Assembly (NCBI GenBank): GCA_035492055.1
Contig: DATJJR010000008.1
Coordinates: forward strand, 1 to 64,000
Source: Ga0074130 sp035492055
GTDB taxonomy: Bacteria > Pseudomonadota > Gammaproteobacteria > Burkholderiales > Rhodocyclaceae
DNA length: 64,000 nucleotides
Reading direction: 5' to 3'
Below are positions 40,867 to 50,330 of the stretch, one piece after another. The notes under the pieces are model-generated. The model did no database searches and was not told where the DNA came from. It worked only from the letters and a program-made list of their open reading frames with translations. Both the position numbers and the translations under genes were made by a program. The number at the start of each line of letters is the position of its first letter. Within the stretch, counting starts at the first letter, position 1.

Positions 40867-43800
40867 TCATGCTCCTTTCAATTGCTGGCGATACGTCGCC
40901 AGCGCCTCGGCAAGGCAACTTTCCGCCTTGTCGAAATCAAAATTCGTAATGCTTTCGGCAAGTGTTTGTACAGTCCGAGGAAAAATATTCGCGAACACGC
41001 TGCGGTTGGCCTCGAACACATGTCCCGCCTTGGGCGAGGATGCTTGCAATAGATTCGCCAATTCCGTGATCAGCGCTTCGATATCCACATCAGCGTGCAT
41101 GCGTGTTGCAGTACCTGAAGCGGCCGTCGGCTCCTGCGGCAGTTGTGCCAATAACGCATCGATGAATGCACGCAATTGCGTATCCAGCGCAGCAAGATCA
41201 TCGTGCAAAGCATCGACACTTTCCGAGCGCTTGAGCCGCGACTCAACGTGGGTCGCGGCCTCCTGTATCGTCGTTGCACCAATATTGCCGGCCACGCCTT
41301 TAAGCGTATGCATTGCACGCAACGCGGCCTCTTCATCGCCGCCCTGTAAGGCCGTGCGACAGGCATTCACACATTCCCGCTGGCCGATACAGAATTTACG
41401 CAGCATGGAAAAATACAAGGACGATTTATTAAGCATGCGTCGCATGCCTAGTGCTACATCGAGCCCCGGCACATCCAGCGCGGGCATTTCAGATGAGGCG
41501 TGGCGAGATGTTTTCTCTTCGTGATTCAGATGCTTCGTCGCGCTCTGATCGAACTTCAGCCACTTGCGCAACACCTGCCACAATATTTCCGGCTCGATCG
41601 GCTTGGCCACGTGATCATTCATGCCGGCGGCGATGCAGGCAAGGCGGTCTGATGCCATTGCATTTGCTGTCATCGCGACGATAGGCAATCTATCAAGACC
41701 TAACAGACCGCGCATGGTGCGTGTGGCCGTGACACCGTCCATCACGGGCATTTGCATGTCCATGAGCACCAGATCGTATTCGCCCGGGCGCGCATTGCGT
41801 ATTTTCGCCACAGCCTGTGCGCCGTCGGCAACGACCGTCACACGGCAACCCGCCTCTTCAAGCAAGGCGACCGCGACTTCCTGATTGAGCTCGTTATCCT
41901 CGGCAAGCAGAATACGCGCACCGCCAAAGTCGACGCTGCCGTAGCTGGCCGTCGATGCTTCATGAACGTCGCGACTTTCCTCTCGCCCTTTACCGAACGT
42001 GCGCATGACCGTATCGATCAGCAAGGAAGGATTGACCGGCTTGATCAACACCTGTTCGATGTTTGAAGACTGCGCGCGTTTCATCACTTCCTCGCGTCCG
42101 TAGGCGGTGACAAGGATGATGTGCGGCGCCGGTATCAACTGCATTTCGGCAATTCGGCGCACGGTTTCAATCCCATCCATGCCCGGCATCTGCCAATCAA
42201 GCATCACCAGCTCATACGGGCGTCCGGCCGCTGCTGCATCATGCACGGATTGCAACGCCTGATCGCCGGAAGCCGCCTCGCCAACGGAAAAGGAATGCGC
42301 CGTCATCATGTCGGACAACACACGGCGCGCCGTATCATTGTCATCGACCACGAGCACGCGCCGGCCGCGCAGATCGATATGCGGTACGGGAATCCGATGC
42401 TTGCTGCTTTTCTGCAAATGCGCAGTGAACCAGAACGTCGACCCCACACCAATACTGCTTTCGACACCGACATCGCCGCCCATCATATGCGCGAGGCTGC
42501 GGCTGATCGCCAAGCCGAGGCCTGTACCACCGTATTTGCGAGTGATCGAGGTGTCGGCCTGCTGAAAACTCTTGAACAGGTTGTCCATCTGCGTCGGCGT
42601 CAGGCCGATGCCGGTATCGTGTACCGCGAAATGGAGCATGACGTGCTTTTCATCCTCCGCCTGTTTGCGGATGCGAATATCAACCTCGCCTTTTTCCGTG
42701 AACTTGATCGCGTTATTGGCGTAGTTGATGAGAATCTGGCCGATACGCAAGGGATCACCCACAAGATCGTTGGGCACGTCGGCCGCAACGTCGAATACCA
42801 GCTCCAGGCCTTTTTCCACGGCCTTTGCTGAAATCAGGTTGGCGACGTTGTCGAGCACGGCCTCGAGCGACATCTCGATCTGCTCGATGGACAGCTTGCC
42901 AGCCTCGATCTTCGACTGGTCGAGAATGTCATTGATGATGCCCATCAAATGCTGACCCGATTGCTGGAGCTTGCGCACGTAATCATGCTGACGCTGCGAC
43001 AGATCGGTCTTCATGATCAGATGCGTCATGCCGATGATGGCATTCATCGGTGTGCGGATTTCATGGCTCATGTTCGCCAGGAATTCCGCCTTGGTCCGCG
43101 CCGCATCCTCCGCCACTTGCTTGGCTTGGGCCATTGCCAATTCGGCCGCTTTCTGCTCTGAAATGTCGACAATCGTGCCAACCAGCCCACCGGGGCAGCC
43201 ATTGCTCAGTCGGAAGCCGGATACGAAATAAAGTGTCTGGTGCAATTTTCCGTCGGCATACAACATGCTCATCTCACGCCGAACCTGGCCCGCGTTGCGG
43301 ATCGCCTCTTCGTCTTCTCGCTGGTACTGAACGCGATCGGCTTCCGGCAGATAGTCGAGTTCAAGCACGGTCTTGCCGATGAGATCGTTGCGATCCACAT
43401 CGAACACGGCCTCATACGCCCGGTTGAAACCGAGGAAACGCGTATCGGCATCCTTGTAGAACACCGGGTACGGCATTGTGTCGATCAACACCTGTTGCAA
43501 ATGCAGGCTCTCACGGAGCTGCAGATCGAGGCGCTTGCGTTCGCTCACATCGTTACAGATACCGACACGTCCGATGAGCTCACCATCACTTCCAAACACC
43601 GGCGTAATGGTCGCGCTCATCCAGTATGTAGATCCATCTTTCCGGTGCGCCTGGAACTCGCCGCGCAGGCTCTCACCACGCTGCATCGCCGCTTCCAGTT
43701 CGGCGCCGAATGTTTGGCGCGTCTCCTCTCCCATGAGAACGAGCAACGGCAGGCCAAGCAACGCCTCACCCACATAGCCGCTGCCGCGCTGGAAGCTCGA

Positions 43801-44964
43801 GTTGCCCCACTGGATATGGCCCGTCGCATTCATCACCACAATACCGGCCGTACTCGATTCGAGCGCTGCACCGAGCATGGCAAAACGTTCCCGCGCTTCT
43901 CGGCCGTGTTCACGCATGCGTACCATTGCCAGCAAAAGCATGCTGGACAGCACAACCGCACAGAAGGCGATCGCACCGATCGTCAGGCGAAATCCCGGGA
44001 CAAACCAGTCGCTCGTGTCATACAGCCCGATCAAGCGCCAGCTCCCGGTCGGATCGCCCCAATCCACGGAACTAACGGCCACGGCATTGCGCGTCCCTCG
44101 CCATTCGGCATAGTCTGCATCGGGATCAAGCGGCAATTGCACCGGCGTCTTTTTTTCGAAGACATTCCCGAATTGGCGTACCTTCTGAATTGCTGCCAAA
44201 CGTTCCGGCGTGATCTCGCCAATCACAGAAAACACCAGCTTCGGGTCCTTGGCAGCAAATACCACACCTTGCGGCGACACCAGCATGACCTGTCCGCCCA
44301 CCGAATGAAGCAATCCATCGATTGCATCCACGGGCATCTTGATCACGGCTGTACCAACGATTTTTTGTGTCGCCCGCGTGCCGGTATACAGCGGCGCGGC
44401 ATAAAACAAGCCACGATTGCCAGTGGGCATGCCAACCGCCGCATAGATGGCCGGTATGCCCTGCATTGCACGCTGGAAATAAGGCCGATAGCCGGCGTTC
44501 GTACCCGTGATCGTGGCGCTTTCGGTTTCGTCGGCCACGACAATACCGTCACGATTGAGCAGCCATACGGCTTCGGCATTCAGATATTCGCGTACAGGCC
44601 TCAATTGCGCCAACACATGCGGATCATCACGCAAGTGAGGGTCTGCCACTTTTGCAGCAAGCGTTTCCTGCAAACCCAAGGTAATGGCCATGCCCATGAC
44701 TTGGTTGCTGGACATTTCGGCGGAAAGGCGGGTGGCAACATCCGACACTTGCGTGACGAATTGATCGCGTTCGTGAGTAAAAATCACCTCACCGGTCCAC
44801 TTGACTACCGCCCATGCACATAATGCGGCGAGCAAAAGCGTCACCGCGCCGGGACGGCAGCGACGAATGCTTTCAATCAACGGATGGTTGTCGACGACGG
44901 TGCCTGGCGTACCGACGCCATCGCCGAACAGGTGTGTATTGCGCGAATCGGGATTGCTATCCAT
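40867..44964 (-). CDS. Hybrid sensor histidine kinase with two receivers and an Hpt domain
   Basis: A 1365-residue membrane kinase. Approximate order: membrane helix 40-58; periplasmic Cache-like sensor to about 310; second helix 312-335; PAS 350-460; PAS 475-595; HisKA 610-680 with the phospho-His in FLANMSHEIRTPMN; HATPase 725-840 (DPLRIGQILINYANNAIKF, HDTGIGL, GGTGLGLAI); receiver 860-975 (MLDWQMPGMDG); receiver 1000-1115 (LMDMQMPVMDG); Hpt about 1160-1260 with phospho-His in AMHTLKGVAGNIGA. All phospho-transfer residues are present, as in BarA/EvgS-type relays. The ATG at 44964 is preceded by AGGGGG; a TTG lies one codon earlier. Confidence 0.9.
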   Translation of the reverse strand: MDSNPDSRNTHLFGDGVGTPGTVVDNHPLIESIRRCRPGAVTLLLAALCAWAVVKWTGEVIFTHERDQFVTQVSDVATRLSAEMSSNQVMGMAITLGLQETLAAKVADPHLRDDPHVLAQLRPVREYLNAEAVWLLNRDGIVVADETESATITGTNAGYRPYFQRAMQGIPAIYAAVGMPTGNRGLFYAAPLYTGTRATQKIVGTAVIKMPVDAIDGLLHSVGGQVMLVSPQGVVFAAKDPKLVFSVIGEITPERLAAIQKVRQFGNVFEKKTPVQLPLDPDADYAEWRGTRNAVAVSSVDWGDPTGSWRLIGLYDTSDWFVPGFRLTIGAIAFCAVVLSSMLLLAMVRMREHGREARERFAMLGAALESSTAGIVVMNATGHIQWGNSSFQRGSGYVGEALLGLPLLVLMGEETRQTFGAELEAAMQRGESLRGEFQAHRKDGSTYWMSATITPVFGSDGELIGRVGICNDVSERKRLDLQLRESLHLQQVLIDTMPYPVFYKDADTRFLGFNRAYEAVFDVDRNDLIGKTVLELDYLPEADRVQYQREDEEAIRNAGQVRREMSMLYADGKLHQTLYFVSGFRLSNGCPGGLVGTIVDISEQKAAELAMAQAKQVAEDAARTKAEFLANMSHEIRTPMNAIIGMTHLIMKTDLSQRQHDYVRKLQQSGQHLMGIINDILDQSKIEAGKLSIEQIEMSLEAVLDNVANLISAKAVEKGLELVFDVAADVPNDLVGDPLRIGQILINYANNAIKFTEKGEVDIRIRKQAEDEKHVMLHFAVHDTGIGLTPTQMDNLFKSFQQADTSITRKYGGTGLGLAISRSLAHMMGGDVGVESSIGVGSTFWFTAHLQKSSKHRIPVPHIDLRGRRVLVVDDNDTARRVLSDMMTAHSFSVGEAASGDQALQSVHDAAAAGRPYELVMLDWQMPGMDGIETVRRIAEMQLIPAPHIILVTAYGREEVMKRAQSSNIEQVLIKPVNPSLLIDTVMRTFGKGREESRDVHEASTASYGSVDFGGARILLAEDNELNQEVAVALLEEAGCRVTVVADGAQAVAKIRNARPGEYDLVLMDMQMPVMDGVTATRTMRGLLGLDRLPIVAMTANAMASDRLACIAAGMNDHVAKPIEPEILWQVLRKWLKFDQSATKHLNHEEKTSRHASSEMPALDVPGLDVALGMRRMLNKSSLYFSMLRKFCIGQRECVNACRTALQGGDEEAALRAMHTLKGVAGNIGATTIQEAATHVESRLKRSESVDALHDDLAALDTQLRAFIDALLAQLPQEPTAASGTATRMHADVDIEALITELANLLQASSPKAGHVFEANRSVFANIFPRTVQTLAESITNFDFDKAESCLAEALATYRQQLKGA

Positions 44965-45027
44965 CAACGAACGCCCCCTGTCACTGTCGCCTCATTGTGC
45001 ACTGATCACCGGTTTTCCGGCGCAATG

Positions 45028-46335
45028 TCAGCGCGCTGTTTTTTCAGCAGCTTCTACACGGTTACGGCCGTTCGCCTTGGCAACATAAAGCGCGGCATCA
45101 GCCTTGGCCAGCAAGCCGTCCACTGTTGGATCATCCCCCGGATATTCAGCCACACCGAAACTCGCGGTGCAGTAAATCGCCTGTTCACCGACCAGATTGT
45201 GCCCGAAGGATTGGCGTACGCGCTCCATGGCTTGCACAGCTTCGTCGAGTGGTGTGTCCGGCATGAGAATAGCGAATTCCTCGCCACCTATACGTGCGAC
45301 AAGATCCACCTCGCGCATCGATTCAACCAGCAATAGCGCGCGATTCACCAACACCCGATCCCCGGCAGCGTGACCATAGCTGTCGTTGATGGTTTTGAAA
45401 TGATCGAGGTCCAGCAGCGCCATCGAAAAGCTCGTGCCGTAGCGTTGCGCGCGCAGCACTTCCTGTTCAGCGGCCAGCATGAATGCGCGGCGATTGGGCA
45501 AGCTGGTCAGCATGTCGGTCCGGGCAAGGACTTCTGCCGCCTCCTTGCGTTGCCGCAATTCTTCCGTCGCTTGCGAGATTTTTTCCTGCAATTCGGACTG
45601 CACCAGTGTCACTCGTTCCGCCATGGCATTGATATCGTTGCCGAGCACCTCGAGCGTATGCCTGCCGTCGTCGATGACGCGTGCCGTCAATTCGCCACGG
45701 CCAATACGATCGACCACATCGGCAATATGCGCCAGCGGCTCGGTAATGCCGCGAGCCATGCGCAAGGCCAGCCACACGCCGAGCGCCAATCCACCGATGG
45801 CAATGTCGAAACCGATCAGAATCTGGGTATTGCGCGTCTCGATCAATCGCGCACGCGACACCTCCAACACGACATAGCCGGAAATGTGCGAGCCGGTATT
45901 TACATCGCCTGCACCGTAAAGATCGTCGATGGGCAACACGGTACGATTGATCGGCATCACCAGAACGAAACGGTCTGACAGCTCGGTGAGTGATTCACGC
46001 ACGCCAGGCGTAGCCACCGAATGACTGTTGTCGCCTGCGCGTGCCAGCACCTGGCCGTGCTCGCCGAAAATAGTGACACCGAGAATATCCGGGTCGTCCT
46101 TCTGTGCCGCTTCAGCCAGGGCCCGCAGCGCATCCCTGCCGCCGGAGAAGATGCCGTACTCAGCCGCTGTACCGATCTGGCGCGCAAGCGAACGCTCGCG
46201 ATCCTTCAGCGCATTCTCGACCTCGCCAGAGTTCCAGCCAACATAGATACACGCCAGCAGCAGCGCGACCAACGTGGCCGGTAGCAACGCCAACATCATC
46301 ATGCGATTACGGAAGCCGGCGTCCTTTATGGACAT
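45028..46335 (-). CDS. Membrane diguanylate cyclase, CHASE8-like/HAMP/GGDEF
   Basis: A 435-residue inner-membrane enzyme predicted to make cyclic di-GMP. Helix at about 11-33, periplasmic domain about 34-170 (SLARQIGTAAEYGIFSGGRD, similar in layout to the CHASE8 domain of YfiN/DgcN), helix about 172-190, HAMP about 190-245, coiled coil, and GGDEF domain about 272-430. The active site is GGEEF and the inhibitory RxxD site (REVD, five residues before) is intact, so product feedback is expected. 63 bp separate it from the kinase gene. Confidence 0.9.
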   Translation of the reverse strand: MSIKDAGFRNRMMMLALLPATLVALLLACIYVGWNSGEVENALKDRERSLARQIGTAAEYGIFSGGRDALRALAEAAQKDDPDILGVTIFGEHGQVLARAGDNSHSVATPGVRESLTELSDRFVLVMPINRTVLPIDDLYGAGDVNTGSHISGYVVLEVSRARLIETRNTQILIGFDIAIGGLALGVWLALRMARGITEPLAHIADVVDRIGRGELTARVIDDGRHTLEVLGNDINAMAERVTLVQSELQEKISQATEELRQRKEAAEVLARTDMLTSLPNRRAFMLAAEQEVLRAQRYGTSFSMALLDLDHFKTINDSYGHAAGDRVLVNRALLLVESMREVDLVARIGGEEFAILMPDTPLDEAVQAMERVRQSFGHNLVGEQAIYCTASFGVAEYPGDDPTVDGLLAKADAALYVAKANGRNRVEAAEKTAR

Positions 46336-46462
46336 ATCATCTCTCCCCCTTGCCAGCCAAGGGATTGGCGCAGTTCGTCAAGTCGATAGTCTGGCAATGC
46401 ACCGATTTTATCGGGGCAATGCTGACGAAATCTTGCTGATCCCTTGAATACATTCATGGCAC

Positions 46463-47386
46463 TTACCTGCCCTGCAATTGAATGGTCAGCGCATCAGCGC
46501 TGAGACGGAAGCCGAGCGAGCGGGCCACATTGATATTCACACCGACGGAGAAATCCGTCGGACTCTGCACCGATACACTGCTGCCGGTTGGGTTGCCAAC
46601 GAGCAAACCGTGCACGATGCGTGCGGTCTGCGTGCCGATCTGTGTGGGCGTCGAATACAAGGCCAGCATTGCGCCTGCGCGCACATAGGCAGGCGAGTAG
46701 CCGATCAATGGAATTTTCTGGCGATAGGACGCCAACAAAATGTTCTGGATCGAAGCGCTGTTGTAAATCGTTGCATCAGGTACGGCGAGCAGCATGTCGT
46801 TTTCGTCCAGCACGCGCTGCAATACCGGATACAAGGCATCTTCCCCGCCGTTCACACGATAGACGTTCAATTGCAGGCCTTGATCCGCAGCCGCTTTTTC
46901 GAGTCCGGCCTGATATTGCGCAGACTCTGTACCGATCAGGATGCCGATCCGGCTCAGGGTTGGAAACGCATAACGCAACAAGGCCATCTGCCGCCCCGGC
47001 GGCTGGTCGAGCACAACAGCGATGAGTGGCTGTGCAATGCGTTTGCGCTGCGCTTCAAATGCGCTGCTAGGGATCGTGGTCGCAATCACGGGGACACGCC
47101 CCAGACGACCGCCGGCCGAAGCATCTGCAAGCCCCGTCAATGCCGGCGTGCCGATACTGACGACCAGTTTCACCTGGGGTGGCAATACCTGTTGCGTCAC
47201 ATCCGCCCACGGCTTGATGATGGCGTCAACGGTTGGGTCACTCTGCTGCAACTGATCACGCACAGTCTCGGCAACGGTTGCGTAATCAGGACTCCCGGCA
47301 CTCACGGCAATCCAGACCGTCTCGGCATGGCCGGCCACCGCATGGCCGGCAAGCATCAATGCAAGCAGAAGAGCGCGCAGGCGCAT
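46463..47386 (-). CDS. ABC_sub_bind-family periplasmic binding protein
   Basis: A 307-residue exported protein with a signal peptide MRLRALLLALMLAGHAVAGH cleaved near GHA-ET, and the two-lobed ABC_sub_bind (PF04392-type) fold: PQVKLVVSIGTPALTGLAD, VPVIATTIPSSAFEAQ and, near the hinge, VPDATIYNSASIQNILLASY. No ABC permease or ATPase is nearby. It lies between a TonB receptor and a membrane diguanylate cyclase, so a ligand-sensing role is more likely than transport. Confidence 0.85.
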   Translation of the reverse strand: MRLRALLLALMLAGHAVAGHAETVWIAVSAGSPDYATVAETVRDQLQQSDPTVDAIIKPWADVTQQVLPPQVKLVVSIGTPALTGLADASAGGRLGRVPVIATTIPSSAFEAQRKRIAQPLIAVVLDQPPGRQMALLRYAFPTLSRIGILIGTESAQYQAGLEKAAADQGLQLNVYRVNGGEDALYPVLQRVLDENDMLLAVPDATIYNSASIQNILLASYRQKIPLIGYSPAYVRAGAMLALYSTPTQIGTQTARIVHGLLVGNPTGSSVSVQSPTDFSVGVNINVARSLGFRLSADALTIQLQGR

Positions 47387-47505
47387 CTCAATGCTTCACT
47401 TCCTGGCGCAACAGAGCAGCGTCCTTCTTGATAAAAAATGCAACATCTGTCTCGGCGAATTTCATTTGTACATTGTATCCCGCGAGACAACGTTCGCCGA
47501 CGCGC

Positions 47506-49599
47506 TCAATATTCCGTTCTCAGTGTGAGGAAGACACGGCGCTGAGCGACCGGAACAATCGGATGACCGCTGCCCGGATTTAGGGGGTCCAGCGGGCTCG
47601 GAACCAGATATTGGTACTGACCTCCATCGATGTTCTGTGCGGTCAGCGCCACTTCGTTGCGGGTCGACCCGATCGTGAAGCGTTTTGACCAGCGAGTACT
47701 CAGGATTCCGTAACCAGGAATCGTATCGGCCTGTCGCGCCCAAGTCATCGACCCCGTATGCGAATACATCAGCGAAGACGACCACTCGCGCGGCCAATCC
47801 TGAAACCATGCAAGCGAATACAGCACGCGCGGGGTTTCGAGGGCGAGCGTCTGCCAATATTGATCAGACGTCACCCGCGTATATGATTGGGCTGCCATCA
47901 AGCGGGTTCCCTCGCGTGGGCGCCAGTTCATCTGGTACTCGACACCACGTGTATCTGCACTCGCCTGATTAACGAAGTCCGAACGGTTGAGCGGACTAGT
48001 CGCACCTGGCATATCCACGCGACGCAGCAGGCCTGTCATTTGTTCGTAGTAACCGCGCACGTCGATCGTCAAACCGATCTCGCGAAAATCGCCGAGCCAG
48101 CCAACTTCACGCGTATAAATATGTTCCGGCCCGGCATTACCTGTTGCCAGGGTATCCCACCGCAGAATTGGAACAAAGCTCGCAGTCGCCGGATCCGGAT
48201 TGCGAATCGGATTGTTGCCGTAGATCGCAAGCAATGGCGGCGTATCGTTGGCACGCGTCATGCCAATGCGAAATGTGTGTTCCGGCAGTGGTTGCCAGTT
48301 GAACATCACACGCGGCGCGAAGTTGGTACCGATCACGCTGTCCTTTTCAATCAGGCCGCCGGCATTCAGCAACAGCTTGGGTACGATGCGCCATTCAAGG
48401 TTGCCAAACACGCGTGTCTGCGTCTGCGAGAACGTCTGGTCGGTATTGAACATGGCTGGCGACCTCGCATCCTCGCCTCGCCAGCTCACACCCCACACGG
48501 TGCGCACGGTGTCGAGCGGTTTCAGCGTATGGCTGAACTCGAACTCAGTACGCTGCGCGGTACCGCTCGTGTTGAGCGCGATCGGATTCTGGACATTGAA
48601 TGGAAACGGTGGCGAGATGGCGTAGCCGTTCACATACTGCAGGCTCTGGAAAACTTCGCTGTCAAAGTTGGCCGACAGGCTGATGGATTCGGTGGATGAA
48701 AGCTGGCGATTCCATCGCGCCAGCGCGTAACCGTTATTCGTGATCGCCGTGACTGTCGGGTTCAACAAGGTGCCGTCGCCATCATCGGCACGCTGACGAG
48801 AGCCCCCCAGCTCAAGCTGTAAATCGTCCTGCGGACTGAGACGCAGATCACCGCGCAGATGCATCTGGCTGAGCTCGGTGTTGTCCTGAATCGTGCCGCT
48901 TTGCGGGAAATAGGACGGATAGACGCGTCGCATATCATCGCCCTGATCGAAGCGTCGGGCTGCAGTGATTCGCCAGTTTGTGTCGTCTGTACCCCAGCCG
49001 TAACGCAAGGTCTGATCGCTGATGCCATCGTTGCCAATATTGGTCGAAATCAGCGTGCCGCGCGTGTCGGCGGCATTCTTGGTCACGATGTTGATCACGC
49101 CGAGAAAGGCATTCGAACCGAATGCAGCGGAGTTCGAACCGCGCAGCACTTCGATGCGATCGACATCTTCCAGTATCACATCGGCCATACCGCGATGGGT
49201 GTCGCCGAACATCAGCGAGGAATACACAGAGCGCCCGTCGATAAACACCTGCAGGCGGGCGCCGTAATTGTCCATCTGCGCGTGATACGCGACGATAGGA
49301 TTGGCACCATTCCAAGCCGATACCATGAAGCCTGGCACGAAGCGCAACAGCTCATCAATGGTGCGCGCACCCGAGCGACGAATCATGTCGCGGTCGATCA
49401 CGGTCACTGCCGCCGGCGTATCCGCCTGCGATTGTGCCAAGCGAGTCACCGACAACACGACCGGCAGATCGCCGACATAACCGTCTTCGGTCAAGGCATT
49501 GGATGTGGTTTCAGCCGGTGCCGATCCGGCAAAAATGCACATAGCCAAAGCCGCGCTGTATCGACCCTTGTTGTTTCTCTTTGTTTTTCTTGCGCCCAT
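47506..49599 (-). CDS. TonB-dependent outer-membrane receptor
   Basis: A 697-residue receptor. After a signal peptide ending APAE, residues about 45-165 form the plug domain (DTPAAVTVIDRDMIRRSGAR, VFIDGRSVYS, VDRIEVLRGSNSAAFGSNAF, GVINIVTKNA), followed by a 22-strand barrel ending FLTLRTEY. A TonB box is not certain (VVLSVTRLA near residue 47 is a candidate). There is no N-terminal signalling domain for an anti-sigma factor. Its plug resembles colicin I/vitamin B12-type receptors. First gene of the signalling cluster; substrate unknown. Confidence 0.9.
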   Translation of the reverse strand: MGARKTKRNNKGRYSAALAMCIFAGSAPAETTSNALTEDGYVGDLPVVLSVTRLAQSQADTPAAVTVIDRDMIRRSGARTIDELLRFVPGFMVSAWNGANPIVAYHAQMDNYGARLQVFIDGRSVYSSLMFGDTHRGMADVILEDVDRIEVLRGSNSAAFGSNAFLGVINIVTKNAADTRGTLISTNIGNDGISDQTLRYGWGTDDTNWRITAARRFDQGDDMRRVYPSYFPQSGTIQDNTELSQMHLRGDLRLSPQDDLQLELGGSRQRADDGDGTLLNPTVTAITNNGYALARWNRQLSSTESISLSANFDSEVFQSLQYVNGYAISPPFPFNVQNPIALNTSGTAQRTEFEFSHTLKPLDTVRTVWGVSWRGEDARSPAMFNTDQTFSQTQTRVFGNLEWRIVPKLLLNAGGLIEKDSVIGTNFAPRVMFNWQPLPEHTFRIGMTRANDTPPLLAIYGNNPIRNPDPATASFVPILRWDTLATGNAGPEHIYTREVGWLGDFREIGLTIDVRGYYEQMTGLLRRVDMPGATSPLNRSDFVNQASADTRGVEYQMNWRPREGTRLMAAQSYTRVTSDQYWQTLALETPRVLYSLAWFQDWPREWSSSLMYSHTGSMTWARQADTIPGYGILSTRWSKRFTIGSTRNEVALTAQNIDGGQYQYLVPSPLDPLNPGSGHPIVPVAQRRVFLTLRTEY

Positions 49600-49669
49600 G
49601 CCCCCACAACCCGCCAGAAAACTGAAATAAATGATTGGCAGATTCTAGCAGTGGCAAAGAGGTGTTTCT

Positions 49670-49684
49670 CTGCTGTAACAGCAG
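49670..49684. promoter_or_regulatory. 15-bp palindrome upstream of the TonB receptor
   Basis: CTGCTGTAACAGCAG is a perfect 7+1+7 inverted repeat 70 bp upstream of the receptor start. On the minus strand a TAGAAT hexamer lies about 22 bp further on (49647-49642) without a good -35, so an activator site is conceivable. This is inference. Confidence 0.4.
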
Positions 49685-49745
49685 GAAATGAAAACAACAA
49701 CGAAAATCGTGCAGAAAAAATACGGGATATCGAACAGGTGGTCGT

Positions 49746-50321
49746 TCAAGCGCGACTGTTGAGCAGTTGCATGGCTGCAGCAAAATCCGCCTGCTGCAGC
49801 TTCGGCCATGCAAGCAAAGCACGATCGAGTGCAGTGTCGATCTGCACCTGCTCCTCTCGCCGCGGCGGCTTCAGCACGAAATTCACCACTTCATTGCGGT
49901 CGCCGGGATGTCCGATGCCAACCCGCAGGCGCCAGTAATCCGGACTGCCAAGATGCGACGTGATGTCCTTGAGACCGTTATGTCCGCCAGAACCGCCACC
50001 GAACTTGAGGCGTAACTGACCAGGTGGAATATCCAGCTCATCATGCACGACCAGAATTTCTGCCGGTGCGATCTTGTGGAATTGCGCCAGCGCTCGCACA
50101 GCAAGGCCTGAACGATTCATGAAGGTCTGCGGCAAAAGTATCCAGATGCCCTGCGCGCGCGCATTGCCGGCAATGCCGTGAAAGCGGTTTTCGTGATTGA
50201 GCGGCACCGAAAACTCGCGCGCGAGACGCTCACAAAACCAAAACCCGGCGTTGTGCCGGGTTTTGGTGTATTCGGCCCCGGGGTTACCGAGGCCGACGAT
50301 CAGACGCAGAGTTTGCGTCAT
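49746..50321 (-). CDS. pth: Peptidyl-tRNA hydrolase
   Basis: Releases peptides from prematurely dropped peptidyl-tRNAs. The 191-residue product shows LIVGLGNPGAEYTKTRHNAGFW with the catalytic His, MNRSGLAV, VVHDELDIPPG with the catalytic Asp, and GGHNGLKDI. The ATG at 50321 is preferred over a TTG one codon earlier. In related genomes pth is usually followed by ychF; here the signalling cluster follows instead. Confidence 0.96.
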   Translation of the reverse strand: MTQTLRLIVGLGNPGAEYTKTRHNAGFWFCERLAREFSVPLNHENRFHGIAGNARAQGIWILLPQTFMNRSGLAVRALAQFHKIAPAEILVVHDELDIPPGQLRLKFGGGSGGHNGLKDITSHLGSPDYWRLRVGIGHPGDRNEVVNFVLKPPRREEQVQIDTALDRALLAWPKLQQADFAAAMQLLNSRA

Positions 50322-50330
50322 CAATACTGC

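Noticed and set aside
43240..44823. A 527-codon open frame on the plus strand
   Set aside because: Complete antisense to the sensor and PAS part of the hybrid kinase; composition is His/Arg/Gln-rich with no domain or ribosome site.
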